Positions 50,843-60,590 of a stretch of DNA of 64,000 bases are shown here, piece after piece. Made by a program: the position numbers and the translations under genes. The DNA is from Pseudomonas leptonychotis (GTDB lineage Bacteria > Pseudomonadota > Gammaproteobacteria > Pseudomonadales > Pseudomonadaceae): NCBI RefSeq assembly GCF_004920405.1, contig NZ_RFLV01000005.1, positions 124,001 to 188,000 on the forward strand. The letters are read 5' to 3'. The notes below the pieces were generated by a model. The model did no database searches and had not been told where the DNA came from. It worked only from the letters and a program-made list of their open reading frames with translations. Numbering within the stretch: position 1 is the first letter of the stretch; every line of letters starts with the position of its first letter.

Positions 50843-53065
50843 TCATTTTTCCCGCCAAAAGCGTGCATGGTCACGCAAACCCTGCGCCTGCTCGAATGCA
50901 CCTAAGTGAATCCGCACCGCACCGTGCAACGCAGTGTCGTACAGACGCGCGCCCTGCGCTCGGTAACGGGCGACCACCTCGGCATGAGGATGCCCAAAAG
51001 TGTTGTGCGCACCGCGGGAAATCAACACCGACGATGGTTTAACCTGCGCCAGCAACGAGGTGGACGATGAGCTGCGGCTGCCATGATGGGGGGCCAACAA
51101 CCAGTGTGCCGGCATCGACAGACCGCTGCTTAACAGGGCCCGCTCAGCCTGGCTGTCTATATCCCCTGTCAGCCACAAGCGCTCACCATTGGCCTCGACA
51201 CGCAACACGCAGGACGCCTGATTGCCATTGGTGGCGTCAGTCCATAGCCAGGTGCTGAAGCGCACGCCTTCCCACCGCCAATGAGTACGACTGCACGACT
51301 GAGCCTCTAACGAAGGCGCCAATTTATCAGGCTCGCCACTGAGCACGCGCAGGGTCGGTAAACCTCGCGAGACTGCGACGCCACCCCCGGCATGATCGTT
51401 ATCGGCATGGCTCAGCAATAGCAGGTCGAGCCCGCGCACATCTAATGCGCGCAAGGACGGCAACACGACTCGCTCGCCGGTATCAAACTCGCCAAAGCGT
51501 GGACCGGCGTCATACAACAGCTCGTGCCCCTGGGTCCGTACTAGCACTGCCAGCCCTTGACCCACATCCAGCATCCACACCTCCGCCCGCCCATACTCAG
51601 GTCGTAGCTGCGCAGAGAACAACACAGGCAACAGCATCAACACACCCAGACTGCGCACTGGCAGAGCAGCAGGCAGGAGCAATACCAGCGCCCCAACCGA
51701 CACCAGCAGCCAGGCCCAAAATGGCAAAGCACTGGGTAACCATGCCGGCAGCCACCAGGCCAGTTGCGTGAGTAGCGTGAACAGCAGATGCAACAACCAG
51801 CCAGCACCCTCAAGCAACGCAGCACCGACCCCAGCCACGGGCAGCAATAGCGTACCGAGCAATGCTAAGGGCACGATCAGCAGACCCACTACAGGTACGG
51901 CAACCAAATTAGCCAATGGCCCACTGGCACTTACCGGCAAGCCAAGCGCTAAGAGTAACGGCAACAAACCAATGGCCATGGCCCATTGCGCGCGCAGCAA
52001 GGTTCCCCACCAAGACCAGGCGCCCAACCGGCCACTAAAAATCAGAATCAAAAGCAGCACAGCGCCAAATGACAACCAGAATCCTGGCTGCAAACTGGCC
52101 AGTGGCTCCCACAGCAACACCGCCAGCAATGCCAACAATAAGGGTAACCACACGCCAAGATGACGAAAGCGCCAGCGCCAGAGCAATACCAGAGCCACCA
52201 TCGCGCACGCACGCTGCACAGGCACCTCGAACCCGGCCAACAACCCATAAACCAGTGCACCCGCACAGGCCAATACGCAAGCACAGGGCAGCCAGGGCCA
52301 GCCACGCGGCCACACACCTAGGCGCGCCAGTCCGGCGACAAGGCCATACAAAAGTGTCGCCAAAAGACCGATATGCTGGCCGGAAATCACCATTAGGTGC
52401 ACCGTGCCGGTGTTTTGCAGCACCTGCCAGTCCGTTGCCGACAACCCTGAGTCATCACCTAGCACCAAAGCGGCCAACGCCCCTGCACGGCCATGCGCAG
52501 GGGTTGCCAAAACGCGCTGACGCACGCGGTCACGCCATGCACCGGCACCGCTTGCAGGTGTAAGCAGCTCGCCACTTTTCACCGTACCCGTCGCGCCAAT
52601 GCGTTGCGCCAACAGCCAAGCTTCGTAATCAAATGCTTGAGGGTTGACTAAACCATGAGGGCGCTTAAGCCTTACCGCTAAACGCCAAGTCTCCCCCGCA
52701 CGTATAGCAGGCCCGCCATACCAAGACAGGCGCAATCGGTCCGGCAATTTATCGCGACGTGAAACCGCCTGTTCAATTTGGAAACGCACCACTCCATCAG
52801 TCACCTCGGGCAGACCGACCACCTGCCCTTGCAGCCAGAGGGTACGGGCATCTAGCTGCGGCGCCAGACGATCATCCAGCGCCCACTGTGCGCATACACA
52901 GGCCCAAGTGAAACCAAACAGCAACAAGGCGATGGGATAACTGCGAAACGGCAATAGCATCACGCCTGCTGCCGACAGAACAGCCAAAAGCCAGAACGGT
53001 GGCAGGGCCGGAAGAAAGCGCAGCACCAACAGCCCAATTACCAGCGCCAAAATTCCTGTACGCAT
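50843..53065 (-). CDS. DNA internalization-related competence protein ComEC/Rec2
   Basis: 740 residues from ATG 53,065 (MRTGILALVIG), with GGAG eight bases upstream. Order: DUF4131 part (about 20-160), a Competence membrane domain with many helices (about 205-480), and a C-terminal metallo-beta-lactamase domain (about 500-740) with LSHADNDHAGGGVAV and LAPHHGSRSS. It forms the inner-membrane channel for single-stranded DNA in transformation, so this strain may be competent if pilus and recombination genes are intact. It starts back to back with the DUF2062 gene. Confidence 0.95.
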   Translation of the reverse strand: MRTGILALVIGLLVLRFLPALPPFWLLAVLSAAGVMLLPFRSYPIALLLFGFTWACVCAQWALDDRLAPQLDARTLWLQGQVVGLPEVTDGVVRFQIEQAVSRRDKLPDRLRLSWYGGPAIRAGETWRLAVRLKRPHGLVNPQAFDYEAWLLAQRIGATGTVKSGELLTPASGAGAWRDRVRQRVLATPAHGRAGALAALVLGDDSGLSATDWQVLQNTGTVHLMVISGQHIGLLATLLYGLVAGLARLGVWPRGWPWLPCACVLACAGALVYGLLAGFEVPVQRACAMVALVLLWRWRFRHLGVWLPLLLALLAVLLWEPLASLQPGFWLSFGAVLLLILIFSGRLGAWSWWGTLLRAQWAMAIGLLPLLLALGLPVSASGPLANLVAVPVVGLLIVPLALLGTLLLPVAGVGAALLEGAGWLLHLLFTLLTQLAWWLPAWLPSALPFWAWLLVSVGALVLLLPAALPVRSLGVLMLLPVLFSAQLRPEYGRAEVWMLDVGQGLAVLVRTQGHELLYDAGPRFGEFDTGERVVLPSLRALDVRGLDLLLLSHADNDHAGGGVAVSRGLPTLRVLSGEPDKLAPSLEAQSCSRTHWRWEGVRFSTWLWTDATNGNQASCVLRVEANGERLWLTGDIDSQAERALLSSGLSMPAHWLLAPHHGSRSSSSTSLLAQVKPSSVLISRGAHNTFGHPHAEVVARYRAQGARLYDTALHGAVRIHLGAFEQAQGLRDHARFWREK

Positions 53066-53199
53066 AGACTCGCTCCATGAGTCAGATACAACATTTAGCC
53101 TGCCGGGCAGCTTGTGCATATTTGCTGTCACAAAGTGTGAAAGCAGGCTGCCATCAATGGGTGCATAATGTCGGCGCTTTTACCCGTCAGAGAGCCTTC

Positions 53200-53733
53200 A
53201 TGCCGCGTCGTTTATTCAAGCGCTACATGCCCAACCCAGACCGCATCAAGGGCAGTAAATCCCTGCGCTTTCTGGGCAGCCTAATTCATGACCCCAATCT
53301 CTGGCATCTCAACCGCCATTCTGTTTCCCGAGCCATGGCGATCGGCCTGTTCTGGGCAATGATTCCTATGCCCATGCAAATGGCAGCCGCCGCTGTGATG
53401 GCGATACCACTGCGGGCCAACCTGCCGATCTCGATTGGTTTGGTATGGTTGACCAACCCGATCACCATGCCTCCCGTGTTCTATTGCAGTTATAAGTTTG
53501 GCGCCTGGTTGATCAACACCCCTACCCTGCAAATGCCTGATCACATCACCCTTCGCTGGGTCGGCCAAGTTTTGCAAACCCACTGGCAGCCGCTGCTGTT
53601 GGGCTCATTTGTACTGGGCATAGCGCTGGCATTGATCGGTTACTTCGCCACTAATGCTTATTGGCGCTGGTGGGTACGGCACAACTGGCGCAAACGCCAG
53701 GAAAAGCGCCGCCAACACGACGCGCAAAACTGA
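53200..53733 (+). CDS. DUF2062 membrane protein
   Basis: 177 residues from ATG 53,200 (MPRRLFKRYMPNPDRI). Basic N-terminus, then two or three membrane segments, with RAMAIGLFWAMIPMPMQ and WLTNPITMPPVFY as the DUF2062 pattern. The end is very basic (RKRQEKRRQ). The function is unknown. Confidence 0.92.
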   Translation: MPRRLFKRYMPNPDRIKGSKSLRFLGSLIHDPNLWHLNRHSVSRAMAIGLFWAMIPMPMQMAAAAVMAIPLRANLPISIGLVWLTNPITMPPVFYCSYKFGAWLINTPTLQMPDHITLRWVGQVLQTHWQPLLLGSFVLGIALALIGYFATNAYWRWWVRHNWRKRQEKRRQHDAQN

Positions 53734-53771
53734 AATAAAAAAGCCGTTACTGAGTAACGGCTTTTTTATTT
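53733..53771. terminator. Bidirectional terminator between DUF2062 and lolE
   Basis: An 18-bp perfect stem (arms 53,733-53,750 and 53,754-53,771) with loop TGA. Both sides end in A/T runs. It starts at the stop of the DUF2062 gene. Confidence 0.92.
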
Positions 53772-53784
53772 CAGGCAGATTAGC

Positions 53785-55029
53785 CTATTCGTAACGCAAC
53801 GCATCAGCGGGTTGAATCTGCGCGGCACGCCAGGAGGGATAGACAGTGGCGAGAAAGCTTAGGCTGAAGGCTGCCCCACAGATCAACAGAACATCCGAGA
53901 GCAGCAACTGCGATGGCAAATTGCTAATGAAGTAGACATCCGAGCTCATGACCTGCTGCCCACTCAAACGCTCAATCCAACCCACCAACTGGCTGACATT
54001 GAGCGCAGCCAGAATGCCCAGCACCGCACCAATTAACGTGCCGACAACGCCAATAACCGTGCCCTGCACCATAAAGATGCCCATGATTTGCCCCGGCGTG
54101 GCACCGAGCGTTCGCAGGATGGCAATGTCCGCGCCCTTGTCTGCCACCACCATGATCAACGTGGCAATGATGTTAAACGCGGCCACCGCGACGATCAGCA
54201 GCAAGAGCAGACCGATCATGGTCTTTTCCATTTTCATCGCGCTGAACAAACTGCCCTGGGTCAGGGTCCAGTCAGTGGCGTTATAACCCGCGCCCAACTC
54301 GCCGATAATCTGCGTGGCCACCTGCGGCGCCTGGTACAGATCCTTCAGCTTCAGGCGCACACTTTGCACCTGACCCGGCTGCATACGCTGGATATGCGCC
54401 GCATCAGCGACGTGAATCAAGGCCAGCGAGCTGTCCAGCTCGGCGCCCACCTTGAAGATACCCACCACATTCAAGCGCTGCATGCGTGGGCTGATACCGC
54501 CCGGCACGCTGCTCAGTTCCGGCACGATCAGCGCGAGTTTGTCGCCCACACGTAGCTGAAAGCGCCGAGCGGTAATCTCGCCAAGTACCACACCGAACTC
54601 ACCTTCGCGCAGGTCGCTCAAGCGACCTTGCTGCATATGCTGATCGATGATCGACACCTGCGGCTCCAACGCCGGATCAACACCATGCAGCTGCACCGGC
54701 TGCATGGCACCGCGCACTGAAAGCATCCCTTCCAGCTCTGCGAACGGCACGGCAGCCAGTACCTGCGGGTTATTTTTTGCCGCGTCAGCTACCCGCTGCC
54801 AATCATCCAGTGGCTTAATACCGGCGATGCTGGCGTGCGGCACCATGCCGAGAATGCGCGTGCTCATTTCCTTCTGGAAGCCATTCATCACCGATAGCAC
54901 CACGATCATGGCCAGCACACCCAGGGCCAGGCCAATCATCGAGGTCATCGAGATAAAGGAAATAAAGTGGTTGCGCCGCTTGGCCCCGGTATAGCGGATA
55001 CCGATAAAAATACTCAGCGGACGAAACAT
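53785..55029 (-). CDS. lolE: Lipoprotein-releasing ABC transporter, permease (LolC/LolE family)
   Basis: 414 residues. Inner-membrane subunit that lifts lipoproteins out of the membrane for LolA. Four membrane helices: the first near 25-50, and three in the C-terminal FtsX domain with [21 protein letters not shown] large periplasmic part lies between. It starts next to lolD and shares length and plan with the other copy at 55,735, so which one is functionally LolC or LolE is set by order only. Confidence 0.92.
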   Translation of the reverse strand: MFRPLSIFIGIRYTGAKRRNHFISFISMTSMIGLALGVLAMIVVLSVMNGFQKEMSTRILGMVPHASIAGIKPLDDWQRVADAAKNNPQVLAAVPFAELEGMLSVRGAMQPVQLHGVDPALEPQVSIIDQHMQQGRLSDLREGEFGVVLGEITARRFQLRVGDKLALIVPELSSVPGGISPRMQRLNVVGIFKVGAELDSSLALIHVADAAHIQRMQPGQVQSVRLKLKDLYQAPQVATQIIGELGAGYNATDWTLTQGSLFSAMKMEKTMIGLLLLLIVAVAAFNIIATLIMVVADKGADIAILRTLGATPGQIMGIFMVQGTVIGVVGTLIGAVLGILAALNVSQLVGWIERLSGQQVMSSDVYFISNLPSQLLLSDVLLICGAAFSLSFLATVYPSWRAAQIQPADALRYE

Positions 55030-55742
55030 CAGGCAGCCACCAGCTTGCCGTCTTCCAGACGCAGGATGCGGTCCATTTGCTGAGCCAGCTGCATGTCGTG
55101 AGTGACCACCAGAAAGGCCGTTTGCGACGACGTGCTCAGCTCTTTCATCAGGTCCTGAATGCCTTGCGCTGTGTGGTGATCGAGGTTGCCGGTGGGCTCA
55201 TCGAGCAGCACCAGACCCGGCTGATTGACCAGCGCTCGGGCAATCGCCACACGCTGACGCTCACCACCGGAAAGCTCCGATGGCTTATGCGCCAAGCGAT
55301 GGTCCAAACCAACCCGCTCCAGCAGTGCGCTGGCGCGCTGGCGCGCCTCACTGATCGGCGTACGGCCAATCAGCAATGGCATGCACACGTTCTCCAGTGC
55401 GGTGAACTCTGGCAGCAGATGGTGAAACTGATAAACGAAGCCGAGGGCACGGTTTCGCAGCAGCCCGCGCTGCTTTTCATTTAGCGCAGACAACTCCTCG
55501 CCGGCCAGCCAGACACTACCGGTGCTCGGCGTATCCAGCCCACCGAGCATATTCAGCAAGGTGCTCTTGCCTGAACCAGAGCTGCCGACAATCGCCACAC
55601 GCTCGCCGGGGTGCAGTTCAAGCTGCAGGTCCTGCAGCACCACCACCGATTGCGGACCCTCGTCATAGCTTTTACCGAGGTTGCGACAACTCAACACTGC
55701 ACGATCTTGCATAACCGAATCACTCATAACCTGATCATTCAT
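55029..55742 (-). CDS. lolD: Lipoprotein-releasing ABC transporter, ATPase LolD
   Basis: 237 residues from ATG 55,742, which has GGAGG nine bases upstream and overlaps the lolC stop by eight bases. Walker A is [11 protein letters not shown], the signature is [15 protein letters not shown] and Walker [13 protein letters not shown]. The first twelve residues carry three in-frame Met codons five codons apart; starts at 55,727 or 55,712 would give 232 or 227 residues, and most LolD proteins start at the level of the third. Confidence 0.94.
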   Translation of the reverse strand: MNDQVMSDSVMQDRAVLSCRNLGKSYDEGPQSVVVLQDLQLELHPGERVAIVGSSGSGKSTLLNMLGGLDTPSTGSVWLAGEELSALNEKQRGLLRNRALGFVYQFHHLLPEFTALENVCMPLLIGRTPISEARQRASALLERVGLDHRLAHKPSELSGGERQRVAIARALVNQPGLVLLDEPTGNLDHHTAQGIQDLMKELSTSSQTAFLVVTHDMQLAQQMDRILRLEDGKLVAA

Positions 55743-56985
55743 AACGCAGGGCCTCCGCAGGCTGGGTGCGCGCTGCGCGCCAGGCCGGATACAGGGTGGC
55801 GAAGAAACTTAGAATCAACGCCGCAGCGCAAACCAGCAACACGTCGTTCAGCTGGAGTTGCGAGGGCAGATAATCGATGAAATACACATCGGCATTAAGA
55901 AACTTGATGCCCAACAGATGCTCCAGCCCGGCAATCGCGCTGCTGATGTTCAGCGCCGCGAGGCAGCCCAGTACGGCACCAATCGCGGTGCCGAACACGC
56001 CGATCACCGTGCCTTGCACCATAAAGATCGCCATGATCTGCCGTGGCGTCGCCCCAAGGGTGCGCAGAATAGCGATGTCACCTTTCTTGTCGGTGACCAC
56101 CATGACTAGGGTAGAAATAATATTGAAAGCGGCCACTGCAACGATCAGCAGCAACAGCAGGCCAATCATGGCTTTCTCCATGCGAATCGCCTGATAGAGA
56201 TTGCCATGGGTGCGGGTCCAGTCACGGGCGTAGTAATCGCCCTCGCCCAAGGTTTGCGCCAACGCCCAAGCCGTACGCGGGGCCTGGAACAAATCAGCGA
56301 ACTTCAGGCGAATGCCTTGCACGTGATCGGGCTGCCAACGCTGCAAGCGCGCCAGATCCTGCACGTGGGTTAGCGCCAGATGCCCATCGATCTCGCCGGC
56401 GCCCACATGAAAAATACCGACCACCGTAAAACGCTTGAGGCGCGGAAACATACCCGCAGGGGTGACGGTGACTTCCGGGGCGACAAAGGTGACCTTGTCG
56501 CCCATGCTGACTCCAAGTTTGGCGGCAGCTTTGTCACCCAGCACCATGCCGAACTCGCCGGGCTGCAACGCCTCAAGGCGGCCTTGCTGAAAGAAATTGC
56601 CGATGATCGATACCTTGGCCTCTTCGACCGGGTCGACAGCATTGATCAGCACTTTCTGCACCTTGCCATCGCTGGTCAGCAAGCCCTGCATCTGGCTAAA
56701 CGGCGCAACCGCCAGCACTTGCGGGTTGCTCTGCGCCTTGTCGGCCAGGCTGCGCCAGTCCTTGATCGGCGTGGCGCTCTCGACGGTGGCGTGCGGCACC
56801 ATGCCGAGCACGCGGGTGCGCATTTCATGATCGAAGCCGTTCATCACTGACAGCACCAGAATCATCACCAGCACACCAAGCGCCAGCCCGATCATCGAGG
56901 TCAGGGAAATAAAGGATACGAAGTGATTGCGACGCTTGGCCCGCGTGTAACGCGTGCCTATAAATACAAACAGAGGTCTGAACAT
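55735..56985 (-). CDS. lolC: Lipoprotein-releasing ABC transporter, permease (LolC/LolE family)
   Basis: 416 residues, closely related to the copy at 53,785 (same start, four membrane helices, and [21 protein letters not shown]). First gene of lolC-lolD-lolE. It diverges from the PilZ-domain gene with about 95 bp between. Confidence 0.92.
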   Translation of the reverse strand: MFRPLFVFIGTRYTRAKRRNHFVSFISLTSMIGLALGVLVMILVLSVMNGFDHEMRTRVLGMVPHATVESATPIKDWRSLADKAQSNPQVLAVAPFSQMQGLLTSDGKVQKVLINAVDPVEEAKVSIIGNFFQQGRLEALQPGEFGMVLGDKAAAKLGVSMGDKVTFVAPEVTVTPAGMFPRLKRFTVVGIFHVGAGEIDGHLALTHVQDLARLQRWQPDHVQGIRLKFADLFQAPRTAWALAQTLGEGDYYARDWTRTHGNLYQAIRMEKAMIGLLLLLIVAVAAFNIISTLVMVVTDKKGDIAILRTLGATPRQIMAIFMVQGTVIGVFGTAIGAVLGCLAALNISSAIAGLEHLLGIKFLNADVYFIDYLPSQLQLNDVLLVCAAALILSFFATLYPAWRAARTQPAEALRYE

Positions 56986-57080
56986 GTCGGGGGCTGATTC
57001 GAGGGAAAAAGAAACGTCCTTGTGGCGGGGCTAGGCGAGCAGCTTTACACTCTGACCACTACTGCTGCCATGGGTTCGCC

Positions 57081-57656
57081 ATGCCGACTCAAGATGAAGA
57101 TGATCGCCGCGAATACTATCGTATCGACGATACGATCGCACTGGAATTCACCCTGCTCTCGGGCCCAGAAGCCCTTGCCAGTGATGAGCTTCACGACAAC
57201 TCGCCGTTGTTCAACCTGCTTAGCGATCTACACCTGATGGACTTCGAGTCGCAGCACTTGCTGCGGCACATAACGGAGCGCGATCGCACATTGGCCAATT
57301 ACCTTAAGGTAATGAACAAGCGTATCGACTTGCTCGGCCAGGCCGTTGCGCAAAGCCTGCTGCGCGATATTGGTACACCGCGCAAAGTCAGCCTGTCCGA
57401 GGGTGGCGTCAGCTTCAATAACGCCCAGCCTGTCAGCCTCGGTGCGCACCTGGCTCTGAAGATGGTGCTGATGCCACAAGCCCTAGGCCTGCTGCTGCGG
57501 GCCAAAGTGGTGCATTGCCAGCAGCTGCCATCGCAACAATTCGAGATTGGCGCAGAGTTCGAAGCCCTCACCGACGCACAACGTCAGTTGTTGGCTCGGC
57601 ATATCCTGCAACGCCAGGCCCTGGAACGCCGCCAGGCCCGCGAACAGCCCCTGTAA
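57081..57656 (+). CDS. PilZ-domain protein, probable c-di-GMP receptor
   Basis: 191 residues. The N-terminal DRREYYRIDDTIALEF carries the RxxxR motif of c-di-GMP-binding PilZ domains (R10, R14). The later SEGGVSFNNAQPVSLGAHLA is the DxSxxG-type region, but with SEGGVSF instead, so binding may be altered. It has no membrane segment. It starts the unit that continues into the signal-peptide protein and glpQ. Confidence 0.82.
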   Translation: MPTQDEDDRREYYRIDDTIALEFTLLSGPEALASDELHDNSPLFNLLSDLHLMDFESQHLLRHITERDRTLANYLKVMNKRIDLLGQAVAQSLLRDIGTPRKVSLSEGGVSFNNAQPVSLGAHLALKMVLMPQALGLLLRAKVVHCQQLPSQQFEIGAEFEALTDAQRQLLARHILQRQALERRQAREQPL

Positions 57657-57674
57657 CCCTGATAGTGAGCCGCC

Positions 57675-57977
57675 ATGCCGCGCTTGTTTCTGCTACTCGC
57701 CCTACTCCTAACTGTCGGCGCGCATGCCGATACCTTGCAAATCCCTATCGGCCAGCAAGGTGCCGGCGAGCTGCGCCTGCCACAGCTCGGTGAGTCGCAA
57801 CGTGCGGTGCTGGAGCGCTTCGGCCTGGCCGATGAAGAGCATCCCAGCGTTGGTAACCCGCCAATCACCCGCTGGGACTATCGTGAGTTCAGCGTCTACT
57901 TCGAGCACACCCATGTGATCAACAGTGTGCGCCATCATCAGCCTGGCGCAGCCCTGCCGAATAAGGAGCAACAGTGA
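57675..57977 (+). CDS. Small secreted protein of unknown function, upstream of glpQ
   Basis: 100 residues with a Sec signal peptide (MPRLFLLLALLLTVGAHA), so periplasmic or secreted. The mature part ISIGQQ-like start is followed by LGESQRAVLERFGLADEEHP and REFSVYFEHTHVINSVRHH. I know no named family. It overlaps glpQ by four bases. It may be an accessory of the esterase or of the PilZ protein, but nothing in it proves that. Confidence 0.8.
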   Translation: MPRLFLLLALLLTVGAHADTLQIPIGQQGAGELRLPQLGESQRAVLERFGLADEEHPSVGNPPITRWDYREFSVYFEHTHVINSVRHHQPGAALPNKEQQ

Positions 57978-58690
57978 CAGTCATCTACGGACATCGCGGC
58001 GCCAAAGGCGAGGCCCCAGAAAACACCCTAGCCAGCTTCCAGCAATGCCTGCAGCATGGTGTTCACCGCTGCGAATTGGACCTGCACCTGTCGCGTGATG
58101 GCGAGCTGATGGTGATTCACGACCCGACTCTCAAACGCACCACAGGCCGCCGCGGCAAAGTGGTTGAGCATGTTGCCGCCGAACTGGTGACCCTTGATGC
58201 GCGCAAAGGTGGGCCTGGCGCCGTAAACCCCTGCCCAATCCCGCGCCTGGAAGAGTTATTCCAGCAGTGCGATTTCGAGCACTGGCAACTGGAAGTCAAA
58301 AGCGCCTCAAAGGTTCGCTCCGCGCGCATGGTCAAGGCCATTGCCGAACTGGCCGCGCGCTACAACCTGGCGGAAAAAGTCACCGTTACTTCCAGCTCAC
58401 GGGAAGTGCTGAGGGCCTTGCAAAACCTGACGCCGCATCTGCAGCGCGGCCTGGTCGCTGAAAACGCCTGGCTTGACCCACTGAAAGTCGCCAAACATTA
58501 CGGCTGCCATCTGTTGGCGTTGAACTGGACACTGTGCACCCCGGAGCGCCTGTTGAAAGCGCAGAAAGCCGGCCTGCATGTATCGGTGTGGACGGTCAAC
58601 GAACCGGCGCTGATGCGCCGCCTGGCGGACTTCGGTGTGGACAGCATCATCACCGACTTTCCGGGGATCGCCGTACAGACACTGAGCTGA
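57974..58690 (+). CDS. glpQ: Glycerophosphodiester phosphodiesterase
   Basis: 238 residues, no signal peptide, so cytoplasmic (UgpQ-like). Releases glycerol-3-phosphate and an alcohol from glycerophosphodiesters. It starts IYGHRGAKGEAPENTLASF (catalytic His, Arg), then CELDLHLSRDGELMVIHDPT. A C-terminal VDSIITDFPGIA is typical. A terminator follows 27 bp on. Confidence 0.93.
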   Translation: MTVIYGHRGAKGEAPENTLASFQQCLQHGVHRCELDLHLSRDGELMVIHDPTLKRTTGRRGKVVEHVAAELVTLDARKGGPGAVNPCPIPRLEELFQQCDFEHWQLEVKSASKVRSARMVKAIAELAARYNLAEKVTVTSSSREVLRALQNLTPHLQRGLVAENAWLDPLKVAKHYGCHLLALNWTLCTPERLLKAQKAGLHVSVWTVNEPALMRRLADFGVDSIITDFPGIAVQTLS

Positions 58691-58717
58691 ATACCTCAGC
58701 CCAACCTTCATGCATAA

Positions 58718-58744
58718 AAAAACCGGCCGCCAGGGCCGGTTTTT
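58718..58744. terminator. Terminator between glpQ and sthA
   Basis: Eleven-bp stem AAAAACCGGCC / GGCCGGTTTTT with loop GCCAG, functional in both directions; glpQ and sthA converge here. Confidence 0.88.
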
Positions 58745-58845
58745 CGTTAAGCCTGATCAGAAACTTTCGCGATTAGGCCAACGCCAGTCGCAGGAGTCGC
58801 TGAACGGGTTCTCCCCGGCCGGCTCAGGCCACCGGCCGGAGCCGC

Positions 58846-60240
58846 TCAAAAAAGCCGGTTGAGGCCGTCAAACGCCGCTACCCGATAGGCTTCCGCCATG
58901 GTCGGGTAGTTGAAGGTGGTATTGACGAAGTACTTGATGCTATTCGCCTCGCCCTTCTGGTTCATGATCGCCTGGCCGATATGCACGATCTCTGAAGCTT
59001 GATAACCAAAGCAGTGCACGCCCAGGACTTCCAGGGTCTCGCGATGGAACAGCAGCTTGAGCATGCCCACCGGTTCGTGGGAAATCTGCGCCCGCGCCAT
59101 GCCCTTGAAAAACGCCTTGCCGACTTCGTAGGGAATCTTGGCCTGGGTCAGCTCGCGCTCGGTTTTACCAATCGAGCTGATCTCGGGAATGGTGTAAATA
59201 CCGGTCGGCACGTCATCGACGAAACGCCAGCTGCCATTGTCAACAATGCTGCCGGCAGCCGAACGACCTTGGTCAGCAGCGGCACTGGCCAGGCTCGGCC
59301 AGCCGATTACATCGCCCGCGGCATAGACGGTCGGCACCTCAGTACGGTAAGTCTCGTCGACTTCAACCTGACCACGGCTGTTGACCTTGATGCCGATATT
59401 TTCCAAACCCAGCTGGTCGGTGTTACCGGTACGGCCGTTACACCAGAGAAAGGCGTCAGCCTTGATTTTCTTACCGGACTTGAGGTGCAGAACCACACCG
59501 TTCTCCACCCCTTCAACGCGCTCGTATTCTTCGTTGTGGCGGATCAGCACATTGTTATTGCGCAGGTGATAGCTCAGCGCGTCGGAGATTTCCGCATCGA
59601 GGAAGCTCAGCAACTGATCACGGTTATCGATCAGATCGACCAACACGCCTAGGCCACTGAAAATCGAGGCGTACTCAGAGCCAATCACGCCGGCGCCGTA
59701 GATGATGATGCGGCGCGGGGTGTGGCCCAAGCTGAGAATAGTGTCGCTGTCGTAGACACGCGGGTGCTGGAAGTCCACGTCCACCGGGCGGTAAGGCCGC
59801 GAACCGGTGGCAATGACGATCTGCTTGGCCACCAGTTTTTCCACCACGCCATTGGAGCAGACCACTTCGATGGTGTGCTCATCGGCAAAACTGCCGGTGC
59901 CGAAAAACAAGTCGATGCGATTGCGCGCGTAATAGCCAGTACGAGAAGTGACCTGCTTAGCGATTACCCGTTCGGCGCTTTTCAGCACATCGGGGAAGGA
60001 GAACCAGCGTGGCTCGCCGATCTGGCGAAACATCGGGTTGGTGTTGAATTGCATGATCTGCCGTACCGAATGGCGCAATGCCTTGGACGGGATGGTGCCC
60101 AGGTGCGTGCAGTTGCCGCCGACTTCACGGCGACTGTCGACCACGGCCACCTTGCGCCCAGCCTTGGCCGCGTTCATTGCCGCGCCTTCTCCTGCAGGGC
60201 CAGAACCCAACACCACTACGTCGTAGTTGTAGACCGCCAT
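58846..60240 (-). CDS. sthA: Soluble pyridine nucleotide transhydrogenase
   Basis: 464 residues. FAD flavoprotein that moves hydride between NADPH and NAD+, here probably feeding NADH. FAD fold [17 protein letters not shown], then [15 protein letters not shown]: the redox disulfide of related enzymes is replaced (second Cys is Thr), as in SthA. NAD fold [18 protein letters not shown] and the C-terminal [20 protein letters not shown] are intact. It is beside the NQR operon, in the same direction. Confidence 0.95.
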   Translation of the reverse strand: MAVYNYDVVVLGSGPAGEGAAMNAAKAGRKVAVVDSRREVGGNCTHLGTIPSKALRHSVRQIMQFNTNPMFRQIGEPRWFSFPDVLKSAERVIAKQVTSRTGYYARNRIDLFFGTGSFADEHTIEVVCSNGVVEKLVAKQIVIATGSRPYRPVDVDFQHPRVYDSDTILSLGHTPRRIIIYGAGVIGSEYASIFSGLGVLVDLIDNRDQLLSFLDAEISDALSYHLRNNNVLIRHNEEYERVEGVENGVVLHLKSGKKIKADAFLWCNGRTGNTDQLGLENIGIKVNSRGQVEVDETYRTEVPTVYAAGDVIGWPSLASAAADQGRSAAGSIVDNGSWRFVDDVPTGIYTIPEISSIGKTERELTQAKIPYEVGKAFFKGMARAQISHEPVGMLKLLFHRETLEVLGVHCFGYQASEIVHIGQAIMNQKGEANSIKYFVNTTFNYPTMAEAYRVAAFDGLNRLF

Positions 60241-60362
60241 GTTTACTCCTTTGGATCACACCGGAGCACTTGTACCGTGCTCTCGGCAGGGTCAGCACTG
60301 CACACGCAGCCTGACAATCAATGCATCTGCTGCAGCCTAGCCCTTGGGCGGCCGCAGGGCGA

Positions 60363-60590
60363 TTAGCGCTTCGTCGCGTCGTAGGCCAAAGCGCTTGTAT
60401 CAGGGGCCGACTCACTGTTGATTTCTTCGCACTTCTCACGGCTACCGCCGCAGATCGAACATTCTTTCTCGATCCCAAGGTTAGCAATACCGCCGCAAGA
60501 GCCGGCGATGGGCTTGCCCCCCATGATCACACCGATAGCCATCATGCCGACTACCAACAGCATGACTAGAAACACCACTAAAAAGGTCAT
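60363..60590 (-). CDS. nqrM: Na+-NQR maturation protein NqrM
   Basis: 75 residues (DUF539). One membrane helix (about 3-27), then a cysteine cluster: GSCGGIANLGIEKECSICGG and EKC. NqrM is needed to insert iron into the NqrD/E centre. It overlaps apbE by four bases. Confidence 0.95.
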   Translation of the reverse strand: MTFLVVFLVMLLVVGMMAIGVIMGGKPIAGSCGGIANLGIEKECSICGGSREKCEEINSESAPDTSALAYDATKR

